The notes beneath the pieces are model-generated. The model was not told the DNA's origin. It made no database searches and saw only the letters and a list, made by a program, of their open reading frames with translations. Of a stretch of DNA of 41,169 nt, positions 8,529 to 15,318 are shown piece by piece. A program made the position numbers and the translations under genes. The DNA is from an uncultured Eubacteriales bacterium (GTDB taxonomy: Bacteria > Bacillota > Clostridia > Oscillospirales > Oscillospiraceae), in assembly GCA_900549865.1 (NCBI GenBank), contig URPU01000007.1:1-41169 (forward strand), given 5' to 3'. How positions within the stretch are numbered: the first letter of the stretch is position 1; the number at the start of each line of letters is the position of its first letter.

Positions 8529-8600
8529 TCACAAATTACCCTTACTATTGTGCACAGTAAAGTAGTAATAGCCGTATGCAAAAAAGAAATTGCTCTTCAT
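8529..8600 (-). CDS. Phe/Tyr-rich leader peptide of the aro operon
   Basis: A 23-codon ORF, too short for routine calling, starting at ATG 8600 with GAGGG 7-8 nt upstream and ending TGA at 8529. The peptide reads MKSNFFFAYGYYYFTVHNSK then GNL: four Phe and four Tyr within ten residues. This is the signature of a ribosome-mediated attenuation leader, as in the enterobacterial pheA and pheST leaders. The downstream genes make exactly Phe and Tyr. Starvation for charged tRNA-Phe or tRNA-Tyr should stall the ribosome at codons 5-14 and favour readthrough of the terminator at 8466-8497. The mechanism is inferred; the ORF, ribosome site, codons and terminator are seen. Confidence 0.9.
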   Translation of the reverse strand: MKSNFFFAYGYYYFTVHNSKGNL

Positions 8601-8631
8601 AAATATGCCCTCTTATTTGTTATCCGCGTTT

Positions 8632-8660
8632 AGTATATAAATTTCGCGCGAAAATGTCAA
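8632..8660 (-). promoter_or_regulatory. Sigma-A promoter of the aro operon
   Basis: On the minus strand TTGACA (8660-8655), a 17-bp spacer and TATACT (8637-8632) form a near-consensus promoter. The expected start is near 8625, leaving about 25 nt before the leader-peptide ATG at 8600. It is the only good promoter seen for the seven-gene operon. Confidence 0.85.
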
Positions 8661-8755
8661 CATGAATTTTGCCTAAATCGCGCCCTGCTTATCCTTCGCT
8701 TTTTGTCCGAAAAATACCCCTGCATCATCCATGCGGCACTTTCCGGCCCGCGCAC

Positions 8756-9082
8756 TCACGCCGGCTCATAGGAGCGGCTGAGCTCATTCCCGTCGGCGTC
8801 GTACTCGACGTCCTCCATAAGCTGCGGGTCAACGCGGCTGCGCCGCTTCACGACCATGCCCACGCCCTGATTGTTGAACACCCATATCTTATAGCCGGGG
8901 AACTCCGGGTCGGGCTTTCTGAACACTGAGGTCTCGTTGCCGCGGCAGAACTTCGCCCTGCCCTCCGCCGTATCCAGCAGGTCGCCGGGGCCGTTGTAGT
9001 AAAGCTCGTCCTTGACGGCATTTTTCTTGAATTCCTCCCAGTCCTTGTCGTCGGTCTTTATAACATCGTTGGGCTGTATCAT
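8756..9082 (-). CDS. Small acidic hypothetical protein
   Basis: A 108-aa soluble protein that I do not recognise. The start ATG 9082 has GGAGG about 8 nt upstream. There is no signal peptide or membrane segment. The protein is rich in Asp, Glu and Lys, with one Cys (KFCRGNE), aromatic residues in ELYYNGPGDLL and a basic patch VVKRRSRVD. It lies 18 bp after the short-chain dehydrogenase and is probably cotranscribed with it. No function can be assigned. Confidence 0.7.
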   Translation of the reverse strand: MIQPNDVIKTDDKDWEEFKKNAVKDELYYNGPGDLLDTAEGRAKFCRGNETSVFRKPDPEFPGYKIWVFNNQGVGMVVKRRSRVDPQLMEDVEYDADGNELSRSYEPA

Positions 9083-9100
9083 TTTTTTATCCTCCGTTTT

Positions 9101-9862
9101 TTATTTCTTGCCCTGCTGGCGGCACCATGTGCGCATGACCATGTTCACGGGCAGAAGCTTCACAAGTCTCACCTGCATTCTCTCCGGGAAGCCCAGCACG
9201 GAAACGTCCTTCCCCTTTTTCAGGTCCTTCACCGCCTTTTCCACGACCTGCTCCGCCGTGTAGTAGCGGTTGAAGTAATTGACGGTGTCGTCATGTATGG
9301 CGTGGCTGAAAAACTCCGTCTTTATCCAGCCGGGGCAGACCGTCATCACGTGTATGCCCTTGTCCTTCAGCTCCACCCCGAGGGCGCGCGAGAAGCTCAG
9401 CACATAGGCCTTGGACGCGCCATATACGTTTATATACGGTACCGGCTGCCATGACGACATTGAGCCCATGTTCACTATCCTGCTGCCGGGGCGCATGTAC
9501 GGCACGCTCATATGGCACATGGCTGTCAGCGCGCGGGAGTTGAGGTCGATGATGTCGAGCTGCCTGTCCATGTCCATCTCCTCAAACACGCCGAAAAGGC
9601 CGAAGCCCGCGGCGTTGACAAGCACGGCGATTTCCGGCTTCTCACTCTCCAGCAGCGCCTTATATTCGCCGAAGCTCTCCCGCTTCCCGAGATCCAGCGC
9701 TATCGGGCGCACCCTTGCGCGGCATCTGCCCTGAAGCTCCGCAAGGCGGTCCTCCCGCCGCGCGATGACCCACAGCTCGTCGAACTTCTCTTCCTTATCG
9801 AACGCATAGACAAACTCGCGCCCCATGCCGGAGGACGCCCCCGTGATAACGGCTATCTTCAT
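9101..9862 (-). CDS. Short-chain dehydrogenase/reductase (SDR family)
   Basis: A 253-aa protein. The start ATG 9862 (MKIAVITG) puts the Rossmann motif TGASSGMG at residues 8-15, as usual in classical SDRs. NAAG (83-86), the catalytic Ser in GSMSS (133-137) and YGASK (Tyr147, Lys151) are all present, followed by CPGWIKTEF. Arg35-36 after the second strand suggests NADP(H). The C-terminus (VRLVKLLPVNMVMR) is amphipathic and may touch the membrane, as in SDRs of the DltE/YqjQ-like group. The substrate is unknown. It forms a likely two-gene operon with the downstream 108-aa gene and is divergent from pfk. Confidence 0.85.
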   Translation of the reverse strand: MKIAVITGASSGMGREFVYAFDKEEKFDELWVIARREDRLAELQGRCRARVRPIALDLGKRESFGEYKALLESEKPEIAVLVNAAGFGLFGVFEEMDMDRQLDIIDLNSRALTAMCHMSVPYMRPGSRIVNMGSMSSWQPVPYINVYGASKAYVLSFSRALGVELKDKGIHVMTVCPGWIKTEFFSHAIHDDTVNYFNRYYTAEQVVEKAVKDLKKGKDVSVLGFPERMQVRLVKLLPVNMVMRTWCRQQGKK

Positions 9863-9974
9863 TTCAAACCCCAAAGCTACAGAATTTAATATAAGTTTAC
9901 CATGCTGCGGTAAAAATATCAATCCGCATTTGCGCCGCGCTGTCGTAATATGACGATTCTGTAGAAACTGACAA

Positions 9975-10003
9975 TTGCAATTTTGTGCCCTTTGCCCCAT
10001 AAT
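9975..10003 (+). promoter_or_regulatory. Promoter of the phosphofructokinase gene
   Basis: TTGCAA (9975-9980), a 17-bp spacer and CATAAT (9998-10003) precede the gene, whose AGGAGG ribosome site lies at about 10019-10024. An inverted repeat TTTACC-N7-GGTAAA near 9897-9915 sits between this promoter and the divergent SDR gene and could be an operator; that is speculative. Confidence 0.6.
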
Positions 10004-10031
10004 ACACTTGTGAAACTAGGAGGTAGACGCA

Positions 10032-11120
10032 ATGAAAAGAATGACCAGAGTTGCTCTCATCACCAGCGGCGGCGACTGTCAGGGGCTGAACGCGGCCATA
10101 CGCGGCGTTGGCAAGGCGCTTTTTGAAAAACTGGGAAGCAACGTTGAGGTATTCGGCATGTACGCGGGCTATCGCGGCCTTGCCGACGGCGATTATAAGT
10201 TTATGGAGCCGAAGGATTTCTCCGGCATCCTCACCCAGGGCGGCACCATCCTCGGCACCTCCCGCCAGCGGTACATCCCCGGCAAGGATATTATCGACGA
10301 AAACGGCGAAAGCATGATCCCCGCCATGCGCGACACGTATAACCGCCTCAACCTTGACTGCCTCGTCATCATGGGCGGCAACGGCACGCAGAAAAGCGCG
10401 AAGCTCATCTCCGACGCGGGGATGAACGTCGTGACCCTGCCCAAGACGATAGACAACGACATCTGGGGCACGGACACGACCTTCGGCTTCCAGAGTGCCG
10501 TGGACATCGCCACGAACGTGATAGACTATATCCATTCCACGGCATGCTCCCACGGGCGCACCTTCGTGGTGGAGCTTATGGGCCGCGACGCGGGCTGGCT
10601 GACGCTGCACGCGGGCATCGCAAGCGGCGCGGATGCCATCCTCATCCCTGAGATCCCCTATGACGTCAACAAGATCGCCGAGCTTATCCAGCGGCGCGAC
10701 AAGGCCGGCAGGGGCTTTTCCATCATCGCCTGCGCCGAGGGCGCCGTCGCGGTGGACGATGTGAAGCTCGACGAGGAGGCCAGCCGCCGCAAGAAGGAAA
10801 ACAGCCTTTACCCGACGGTGTCCTACGCGCTGGCGGCGGAGCTGGAGGCCCTGACCGGGCAGGAGACCCGCGTGACGGTCCCCGGCCACTACCAGAGGGG
10901 CGGCCCACCCTGCCCTTACGACAGGGTGCTTGCCACGCAGTTCGGCACGGCGGCGGCGGATCTCATCATCGCCAAGCAGTACGGGCGCATGGTCGCCATC
11001 CAGAACGGCTGCATCTGCTCCATCCCGCTTGACGACGCAGCCAGCAAGACTAAGTTTCTGCCCGTTGACCATCCGATCATTCAGGTCGCGCGCGACATCG
11101 GCATCTGCATGGGCGACTGA
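10032..11120 (+). CDS. 6-phosphofructokinase (group III, phosphoryl donor ambiguous)
   Basis: A 362-aa protein that phosphorylates fructose-6-phosphate in glycolysis. ITSGGDCQGLNAAIR at the N-terminus, TIDND (139-143, catalytic Asp141), MGRDAGWLT and the C-terminal GHYQRGG block define the family. The donor-determining residues are mixed. GGNGT (115-119) has Gly at the position that is Gly in ATP enzymes and Asp in PPi enzymes, whereas PKTIDND has Lys at the position that is Gly in ATP enzymes and Lys in PPi enzymes. The Gly suggests ATP can be used. The usual Asp of GGDG is Asn. It is a single gene with its own promoter and a strong terminator. Confidence 0.93.
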   Translation: MKRMTRVALITSGGDCQGLNAAIRGVGKALFEKLGSNVEVFGMYAGYRGLADGDYKFMEPKDFSGILTQGGTILGTSRQRYIPGKDIIDENGESMIPAMRDTYNRLNLDCLVIMGGNGTQKSAKLISDAGMNVVTLPKTIDNDIWGTDTTFGFQSAVDIATNVIDYIHSTACSHGRTFVVELMGRDAGWLTLHAGIASGADAILIPEIPYDVNKIAELIQRRDKAGRGFSIIACAEGAVAVDDVKLDEEASRRKKENSLYPTVSYALAAELEALTGQETRVTVPGHYQRGGPPCPYDRVLATQFGTAAADLIIAKQYGRMVAIQNGCICSIPLDDAASKTKFLPVDHPIIQVARDIGICMGD

Positions 11121-11151
11121 GCGGAGAAGTATAAAGATAATACCCGAACAA

Positions 11152-11186
11152 AACCGGAACCGTTGATAACACGGTTCCGGTTTTTT
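11152..11186 (+). terminator. Terminator of the phosphofructokinase gene
   Basis: A 12-bp perfect inverted repeat (AACCGGAACCGT / ACGGTTCCGGTT, 7-nt loop) is followed by a T run to 11186. Repeat copy A begins on the very next base. Confidence 0.9.
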
Positions 11187-11388
11187 AGACTGTCGAAAAA
11201 GTGGCAAAGCCACTTTTTCGAGAAAGCTTCGCTGCGTTCTGCGCCTCTGTTGTCCGCTGATAGCGGACAATTCGACGTTCACTCCGCGCAAAGTGTTTTC
11301 TACCACGCACATGTCGCGGCAGAAAACGAATCGTACTGCTTTCGCGTCTGCGGACACGAAACTCTGCGAGGCCTTTTTTTGACAAGCG
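11187..11388 (+). repeat. ~202-bp hairpin-rich MITE-like repeat, copy A
   Basis: A complete copy, from AGACTGTCGAAAAAG to GACAAGC. The two ends are imperfect inverted repeats: AGACTGTCGAAAAAG against AGCTTGTCAAAAAAG, 12 of 15 matching. Inside lie four hairpins in a row: GTCGAAAAAGTGG/CCACTTTTTCGA, TTGTCCGCT/AGCGGACAA, a GTTTTCT...AGAAAAC arm pair, and TTTCGCGTC/GACACGAAA with one mismatch. It fills the space between the pfk terminator and the spoVAEb stop. Related copies lie at 12863 (inverted), 20355 (partial) and 25839. It encodes no convincing protein. Confidence 0.85.
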
Positions 11389-11392
11389 CAGC

Positions 11393-11764
11393 TTATCTAT
11401 TTTTATCCTTCGGCTTGAACAGCAGCGCTACGGCCACGGCGAAAAACACCGCCGCGCATATGCCCCCGGCGGCCGCCGTGAAGCCGCCCGTGAACGCGCC
11501 CAGCAGGCCCGACTCCGCCACGGCCTCCTTCACGCCCCTGGCAAGCGCATTGCCGAAGCCCGTCAGCGGCACAGCCGCGCCCGCGCCCGCGAAGTCCGCC
11601 AGCGGCTGGTATATTCCCAGCGCGCCCAGCGCCACGCCCGCCACGACGTAGCACGTCAGTATCCGCGCGGGCGTCAGCTTCGTCGTGTCTATCAGCACCT
11701 GCCCGATGACGCACAGCATCCCGCCCACGGCGAAGGCCTTTATATATTCCAGAAGCATTTCCAC
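11393..11764 (-). CDS. spoVAE: Stage V sporulation protein AEb (SpoVA channel subunit)
   Basis: A 123-aa membrane protein of typical SpoVAE/SpoVAEb length, with four hydrophobic segments (about 5-25, 35-55, 65-80 and 90-115). Recognisable blocks are FAVGGMLCVIGQVLID, LTPARIL and PLTGFGNALARGVKEAV. In known spore formers SpoVA proteins in the spore inner membrane carry Ca-dipicolinate during sporulation and germination. I take the GTG at 11764, with GAGGA upstream, as the start; ATG 11758 is the alternative. It begins 4 bp beyond the spoVAD stop, so the two are coupled. It ends next to repeat copy A. Confidence 0.93.
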   Translation of the reverse strand: MEMLLEYIKAFAVGGMLCVIGQVLIDTTKLTPARILTCYVVAGVALGALGIYQPLADFAGAGAAVPLTGFGNALARGVKEAVAESGLLGAFTGGFTAAAGGICAAVFFAVAVALLFKPKDKNR

Positions 11765-11767
11765 GGT

Positions 11768-12775
11768 TCAATCCTCGCTTTCTATCGCAACGGCATGGCA
11801 TATGCCGGGGATGGACGCGCCCTGCTGGGCGCTCGTCGGGCTCATGAGCGCACCCGTCGCGGCGACGAGCACGCGCTTCCATATCCCCTTGCGCATAGCC
11901 GGAAGGATATGCCCGCACAGCACGCTTGCGCAGCACCCGCAGCCGGAGCCGCCCGCGTGCACGTCCTGCGTCCGCAGGTCGTATATCAGCACGCCGCAGT
12001 CCATATACCGCGCGCCGAGCTTCACCCCGTCCGCGGCGAACATATCCTGCACGATGTCGTGCCCCAGCGCGCCGAGGTCGCCGGTGAATATCGCGTCGTA
12101 ATATTCCGGGGCGCGGCCCGTGTCGGCAAAGTGCGCGCAAAGCGTGTCATAGGCCGCCGGGGCCATGGCCGCGCCCATGTTGTTCGCGTCGTTTATCCCC
12201 GCGTCAACAATCCTGCCGGTCGTGACGTGCGATATATACGGCCCGCGCCCCTGCGCGCCGACGATGGCCGCGCCCGCGCCCGTCACCGTCCACTGAGATG
12301 TGGGCGTGCGCTGGCCGCCGTATTCCAGCGGATAGCGGTACTGCCTCTCCGCCGTGCAGAAGTGCGAGCCCGTAACGGCGCAGGCAGTTTCGGCATAGCC
12401 GCCGTCAACCAGCATCGCCGCCAGCGTCAGCGACTCCGCCATGGTGGAGCACGCGCCGTAGACCCCGAAATACGGCGCGCCGCTGTCCTTCATCGCAAAT
12501 GCCGAGCTCATGCACTGGTTGAGAAGGTCCCCGGCGATGATGTAGTCCGGCGCGGCGGCAAGCCCCGCCTTATTGCAGGCAAGGTCAAAGCATTCGCGGA
12601 TCATATGGCTTTCGGCGCGCTCCCAGCTCTCCTCGCCGAAATAGGAGTCAGCCGAGACGCGGTCGAAGCAGTCCTTAAGCGGGCCTTCGCCCTCGCGCTT
12701 TCCGCCAACCGCCGCGGAGGCGATAATTCGCGGCCGCGACGGCAGCGCCGCCGTCTGTCTACCAAGCTTTTTCAT
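11768..12775 (-). CDS. spoVAD: Stage V sporulation protein AD
   Basis: A 335-aa thiolase-fold protein of normal family length. In Bacillus, SpoVAD binds dipicolinic acid and works with the SpoVA channel in the spore membrane. Seen: the ACSTMAESL block with the Cys at the thiolase nucleophile position, TGSHFCTAERQYRYPLEYG, QWTVTGAGAA, GDLGALGHDI and GGSGCGCCASVL. The start ATG 12775 has GAGGT upstream. It is paired with spoVAE, but spoVAC, which usually precedes spoVAD, is absent; the upstream space holds a repeat copy and two terminators. Expression in the forespore is expected. Confidence 0.95.
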   Translation of the reverse strand: MKKLGRQTAALPSRPRIIASAAVGGKREGEGPLKDCFDRVSADSYFGEESWERAESHMIRECFDLACNKAGLAAAPDYIIAGDLLNQCMSSAFAMKDSGAPYFGVYGACSTMAESLTLAAMLVDGGYAETACAVTGSHFCTAERQYRYPLEYGGQRTPTSQWTVTGAGAAIVGAQGRGPYISHVTTGRIVDAGINDANNMGAAMAPAAYDTLCAHFADTGRAPEYYDAIFTGDLGALGHDIVQDMFAADGVKLGARYMDCGVLIYDLRTQDVHAGGSGCGCCASVLCGHILPAMRKGIWKRVLVAATGALMSPTSAQQGASIPGICHAVAIESED

Positions 12776-12796
12776 GGCATTACCTCGCTTAACAAG

Positions 12797-12826
12797 TTAA
12801 TGCTGTTATTATTTCCGGGATATACA
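12797..12826 (-). promoter_or_regulatory. Candidate forespore (sigma-G-type) promoter of spoVAD
   Basis: On the minus strand TGTATA (12826-12821) and CATTAA (12802-12797) with an 18-bp spacer partly match the sigma-G pattern (TGnATA ... CATnnTA). It would start transcription between the repeat region and spoVAD, consistent with spoVAD-spoVAE having lost a link to spoVAC. The match is weak at -10. Confidence 0.35.
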
Positions 12827-12862
12827 AAAATACTCTCAGGGCTGAATCCTGAGAGTATTTTT
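12826..12862. terminator. Bidirectional terminator hairpin, first of two identical copies
   Basis: AAAAATACTCTCAGG, a 7-nt loop and CCTGAGAGTATTTTT form a perfect 15-bp stem ending in T/A runs on both strands. An exact 37-bp copy lies at 13065-13101, and repeat copy B sits precisely between them. Confidence 0.8.
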
Positions 12863-13064
12863 CAGCTTGTCAAAAAAGCCTCGCAGAGTTTCGCGTCCGC
12901 AGACGCGAAATCAATATTATCCGTTTTCTGCCGCGACATGTGCGTGGCAGAAAACACTTTACGCGGAGTGAGCGTCGAATTGTCCGCTATCAGCGGACAA
13001 CAGAGGCGCAGAACGCAGCGAAGCTTTCTCGAAAAAGTGGCGAGGCCACTTTTTCGACAGTCTC
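12863..13064 (-). repeat. ~202-bp hairpin-rich MITE-like repeat, copy B
   Basis: A complete copy in the opposite orientation to copy A, from CAGCTTGTCAAAAAAG to CTTTTTCGACAGTCTC. Its internal hairpins are perfect where copy A has a mismatch: TTTCGCGTC/GACGCGAAA and TTGTCCGCT/AGCGGACAA. It is flanked on both sides by the same 37-bp hairpin, so insertion was accompanied by duplication of the target hairpin, or a unit of hairpin plus element was duplicated. Together with copy A it brackets spoVAE-spoVAD as inverted repeats. Confidence 0.87.
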
Positions 13065-13101
13065 AAAAATACTCTCAGGGCTGAATCCTGAGAGTATTTT
13101 T
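13065..13101. terminator. Bidirectional terminator hairpin, second identical copy
   Basis: Identical over 37 bp to 12826-12862. It lies just beyond the stop of the glycerol-1-phosphate dehydrogenase gene (13119, minus strand) and is well placed to terminate that operon. Confidence 0.8.
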
Positions 13102-13118
13102 ATAAGCATTGATTTATT

Positions 13119-14477
13119 TCAGTCCGCGCAGGCCTCCGCGCCGCACAGCTCGTCCGCAAGGCGCTCAAGCAGCCCCAGATCCCACGCGAGCTGATAGACG
13201 GTGTAGCGCGCGCGTGTCTCCTTGCAGTAGAGCAGCGCATCCCTGAGCACATCCTTCGTCACGCCGATATCCCGCGGCGTGCACGGACAGCCGATGTCCT
13301 TCAGCAGCGCGCGCAGCTTTTCCGCGGGGTACACCCCGGCGAGCATGGCGCGCACCTCCTCCCAGTGCCGCTGCATGATGTCTATTCTTTTCAGCCGCCC
13401 GGTGGTCTCGTTTTTGCCCGCCTGCGCCTCAAGCGCGATTATCGCGTCCGCCGCATCGCCGTAGGCCCGGCGTATCTCGTTCTCCCACGCGGCGGCATCG
13501 TAACGCGCCGCGGCCTCGCGCGCCGCGTCGAAGTCCGGCGTTATAGATGCAAGCTTCGCCGCCGCTGTCAGCGCCAGAACCGTGCCGACGGCGACCTGCT
13601 CGCCGTGCATGGCGTAGGGCTTGCCGCGCTGGTCGCCCAGCACCTCAAGATAATGCGAAAAATGGTGCTCCGCCCCGGAAATGGGTCTGGAGCTGCCGTA
13701 AAGGCTGATGGACGCGCCGGTCAGCAGCAGGGCGTTCATAAGCTCGCCGATCGCCTTCGCGTCGCGGTTTTTTATCGCCTCCGCCTTGCCCAGAATGTCA
13801 TAGACGTAGTCCATCACCAGCGTGTCGATGCTGCGGCAGTAATGGTCGCCGTTGATGAGCACGCCGAGATGCCAGTCATTTATGGCGTTGAGCTTGCCGA
13901 TAAGGTCGGCAAAGCCCGCAACGGTCATCCGGTAAGGCGCGGTGGAGAGCACGTCCGTGTCGCCGATGATGACCTCCGTGCTGTGTGCGGGCATGGTGGC
14001 CTTGAGATTGTTGACGTTCATGATACCGACGGAGGCGGAAAACCCGTCCATCGGCGCGCCGGTGGCGACGGTAAAGCACGGCAGGCCGAGCTTGAAGCTT
14101 GCAAAGCGCAGGATGTCCGTGATGGACCCCGTGCCCACGCCAATCATAACGTCGCAGTCGTCCGGCTTGTTTATAACTATCTCGCCGAGCGTCGCCTCGT
14201 CATAACCGAGGTGGCGGAGGATGAGCACATCGGGCGCAAAGCCCGCTTCGCGCAGGACGCCCGCGCACCTTTCGCCCGCTATTTTATATGTCGTCGCATC
14301 GCAGAGGATGTACGGGCGCGCATAGCCGAAGCGATGCATATACTCCGGCAGGGCGTTTATCGCGCCGCGGCGGATATCGACCGCCTTGATGGGCGCGTAA
14401 TGCGTGCGCCCGCAGCCGCATTCAAGCTTGACGTTGAGGTATTTTTCGACCGGCTGAGTCGTGGCATACATTTTCAT
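13119..14477 (-). CDS. sn-glycerol-1-phosphate dehydrogenase-like protein (EgsA/AraM family)
   Basis: A 452-aa member of the iron-type alcohol dehydrogenase superfamily closest to AraM/EgsA, which reduce dihydroxyacetone phosphate to sn-glycerol-1-phosphate. Residues 113-121 GVGTGSITD form the nucleotide-binding loop; TGAPMDGFSAS (139-149) and the metal ligands Asp191, His271/272 (GAEHHFSHYLE) and His291 (AMHGEQVAVG) are in place. The family's usual length is about 390-400 aa; the extra residues are mostly in the C-terminal third. It starts 17 bp after the SIS gene and is probably cotranscribed with it. A different polyol-phosphate substrate is possible. Confidence 0.85.
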   Translation of the reverse strand: MKMYATTQPVEKYLNVKLECGCGRTHYAPIKAVDIRRGAINALPEYMHRFGYARPYILCDATTYKIAGERCAGVLREAGFAPDVLILRHLGYDEATLGEIVINKPDDCDVMIGVGTGSITDILRFASFKLGLPCFTVATGAPMDGFSASVGIMNVNNLKATMPAHSTEVIIGDTDVLSTAPYRMTVAGFADLIGKLNAINDWHLGVLINGDHYCRSIDTLVMDYVYDILGKAEAIKNRDAKAIGELMNALLLTGASISLYGSSRPISGAEHHFSHYLEVLGDQRGKPYAMHGEQVAVGTVLALTAAAKLASITPDFDAAREAAARYDAAAWENEIRRAYGDAADAIIALEAQAGKNETTGRLKRIDIMQRHWEEVRAMLAGVYPAEKLRALLKDIGCPCTPRDIGVTKDVLRDALLYCKETRARYTVYQLAWDLGLLERLADELCGAEACAD

Positions 14478-14493
14478 GGCTGCATCCCCGCTC

Positions 14494-15102
14494 TCACTTC
14501 AAGCCGTGCAGCAGCCTGTCGCCGACAGCCCCGCCCGGATGGATAACGGCGAACTGCTCACGCGTGTAGCCGGTCATCTGCATGAGCGCGATGCATATGG
14601 AATCAAACACGGATATGACCGCCAGCGTGCTCGCCGTGGCAAGCATGTTGAAGCGGCAAGGCTCCCGCGCGACCTTGACGCGCAGGTATATATCCGCCTC
14701 GCGCGCGATGGCGGAGTCGGGATTTTCCGACACGCCGATGAGAAGCGCATGCTTTGTTCTGCACGCGGGGATGAGGTTCACAAGCTCCTGCGTATTGCCG
14801 CCCTTGCTGATGAGGATGAGCACGTCCTCCTCCTGCAACACGCCGAGGCCCCCGTGCACCGCGTCCGACGGCGTGAGGAAGAGCGCAGGTATCTCAATGC
14901 AGTTGAGCGAGTGGGCGATTTTCTTCGCCGCCATGGCCGAGGTGCCGCAGCCGGAGAGGATGACCTTCCCCCGGCAGTTCATAAGCGCCTTTGCCACCGC
15001 CACGACCTTCTCGCCGTCCAGCTCAGATGTGAGCGCGCGCAGCTCGTCCGCCTCCATGGTCATGGAGCGGCTGACCTCCGCCAGAATTTCCCGATCGTTC
15101 AT
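14494..15102 (-). CDS. SIS-domain sugar-phosphate isomerase-like protein (KpsF/GutQ type, no CBS domains)
   Basis: A 202-aa protein. I chose the start ATG 15102 because it has GGAGG with ideal spacing. The SIS fold is clear: GCGTSAMAAKKIAHSL (51-66), TPSDAVHGGLG (78-88, His83 matching the catalytic His region of arabinose-5-phosphate isomerases), ISKGGNTQEL (98-107) and the terminal IHPGGAVGDRLL. It lacks the two CBS domains of full-length KdsD/KpsF. It probably interconverts a phosphorylated aldose/ketose pair. It is transcribed with the dehydrogenase and sits next to a DeoR regulator. A second, broken copy of its 3' end lies at 20459-20657. Confidence 0.85.
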   Translation of the reverse strand: MNDREILAEVSRSMTMEADELRALTSELDGEKVVAVAKALMNCRGKVILSGCGTSAMAAKKIAHSLNCIEIPALFLTPSDAVHGGLGVLQEEDVLILISKGGNTQELVNLIPACRTKHALLIGVSENPDSAIAREADIYLRVKVAREPCRFNMLATASTLAVISVFDSICIALMQMTGYTREQFAVIHPGGAVGDRLLHGLK

Positions 15103-15171
15103 ATATACCTCCTGCGCATCAGCAAACAATGACAGCAATTTGCATTCTTTTGCAGTCTATTCAATGCCTAC

Positions 15172-15201
15172 TTTATATCATTGCGCTTTGACGGCAGTCA
15201 A
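15172..15201 (-). promoter_or_regulatory. Promoter of the SIS/dehydrogenase operon
   Basis: On the minus strand TTGACT (15201-15196) and TATAAA (15177-15172) with an 18-bp spacer lie about 70 nt upstream of the SIS start. A 13-bp sequence shared with the deoR upstream region (15263-15275) lies further upstream. Confidence 0.55.
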
Positions 15202-15318
15202 TAGCGCGGCGCAGGTTGGAAGCGAACTTGGAATACGTTCTCGCAGCAATGGCGAAAATGCGCACAAATGAGCAATTATTTTCAAGCTCCCTGCTCGATG
15301 CGCGCAAGAGAGCAGGTA

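Noticed and set aside
8399..8581. A 60-codon minus-strand frame running through the aro leader and terminator
   Set aside because: It has no ribosome site and crosses the attenuator; the 23-codon ORF in another frame has the ribosome site and the Phe/Tyr codons.
8466..8600. T-box riboswitch as explanation for the aroF leader
   Set aside because: The leader is too short and lacks the conserved T-box sequence; the F/Y-rich ORF explains it better.
11185..11385. Short open frames inside the 202-bp repeats (for example reading VRGRKHFARSERRIVRYQR)
   Set aside because: They recur only because the repeats recur, in both strands, without ribosome sites; hairpin structure rather than coding is conserved.
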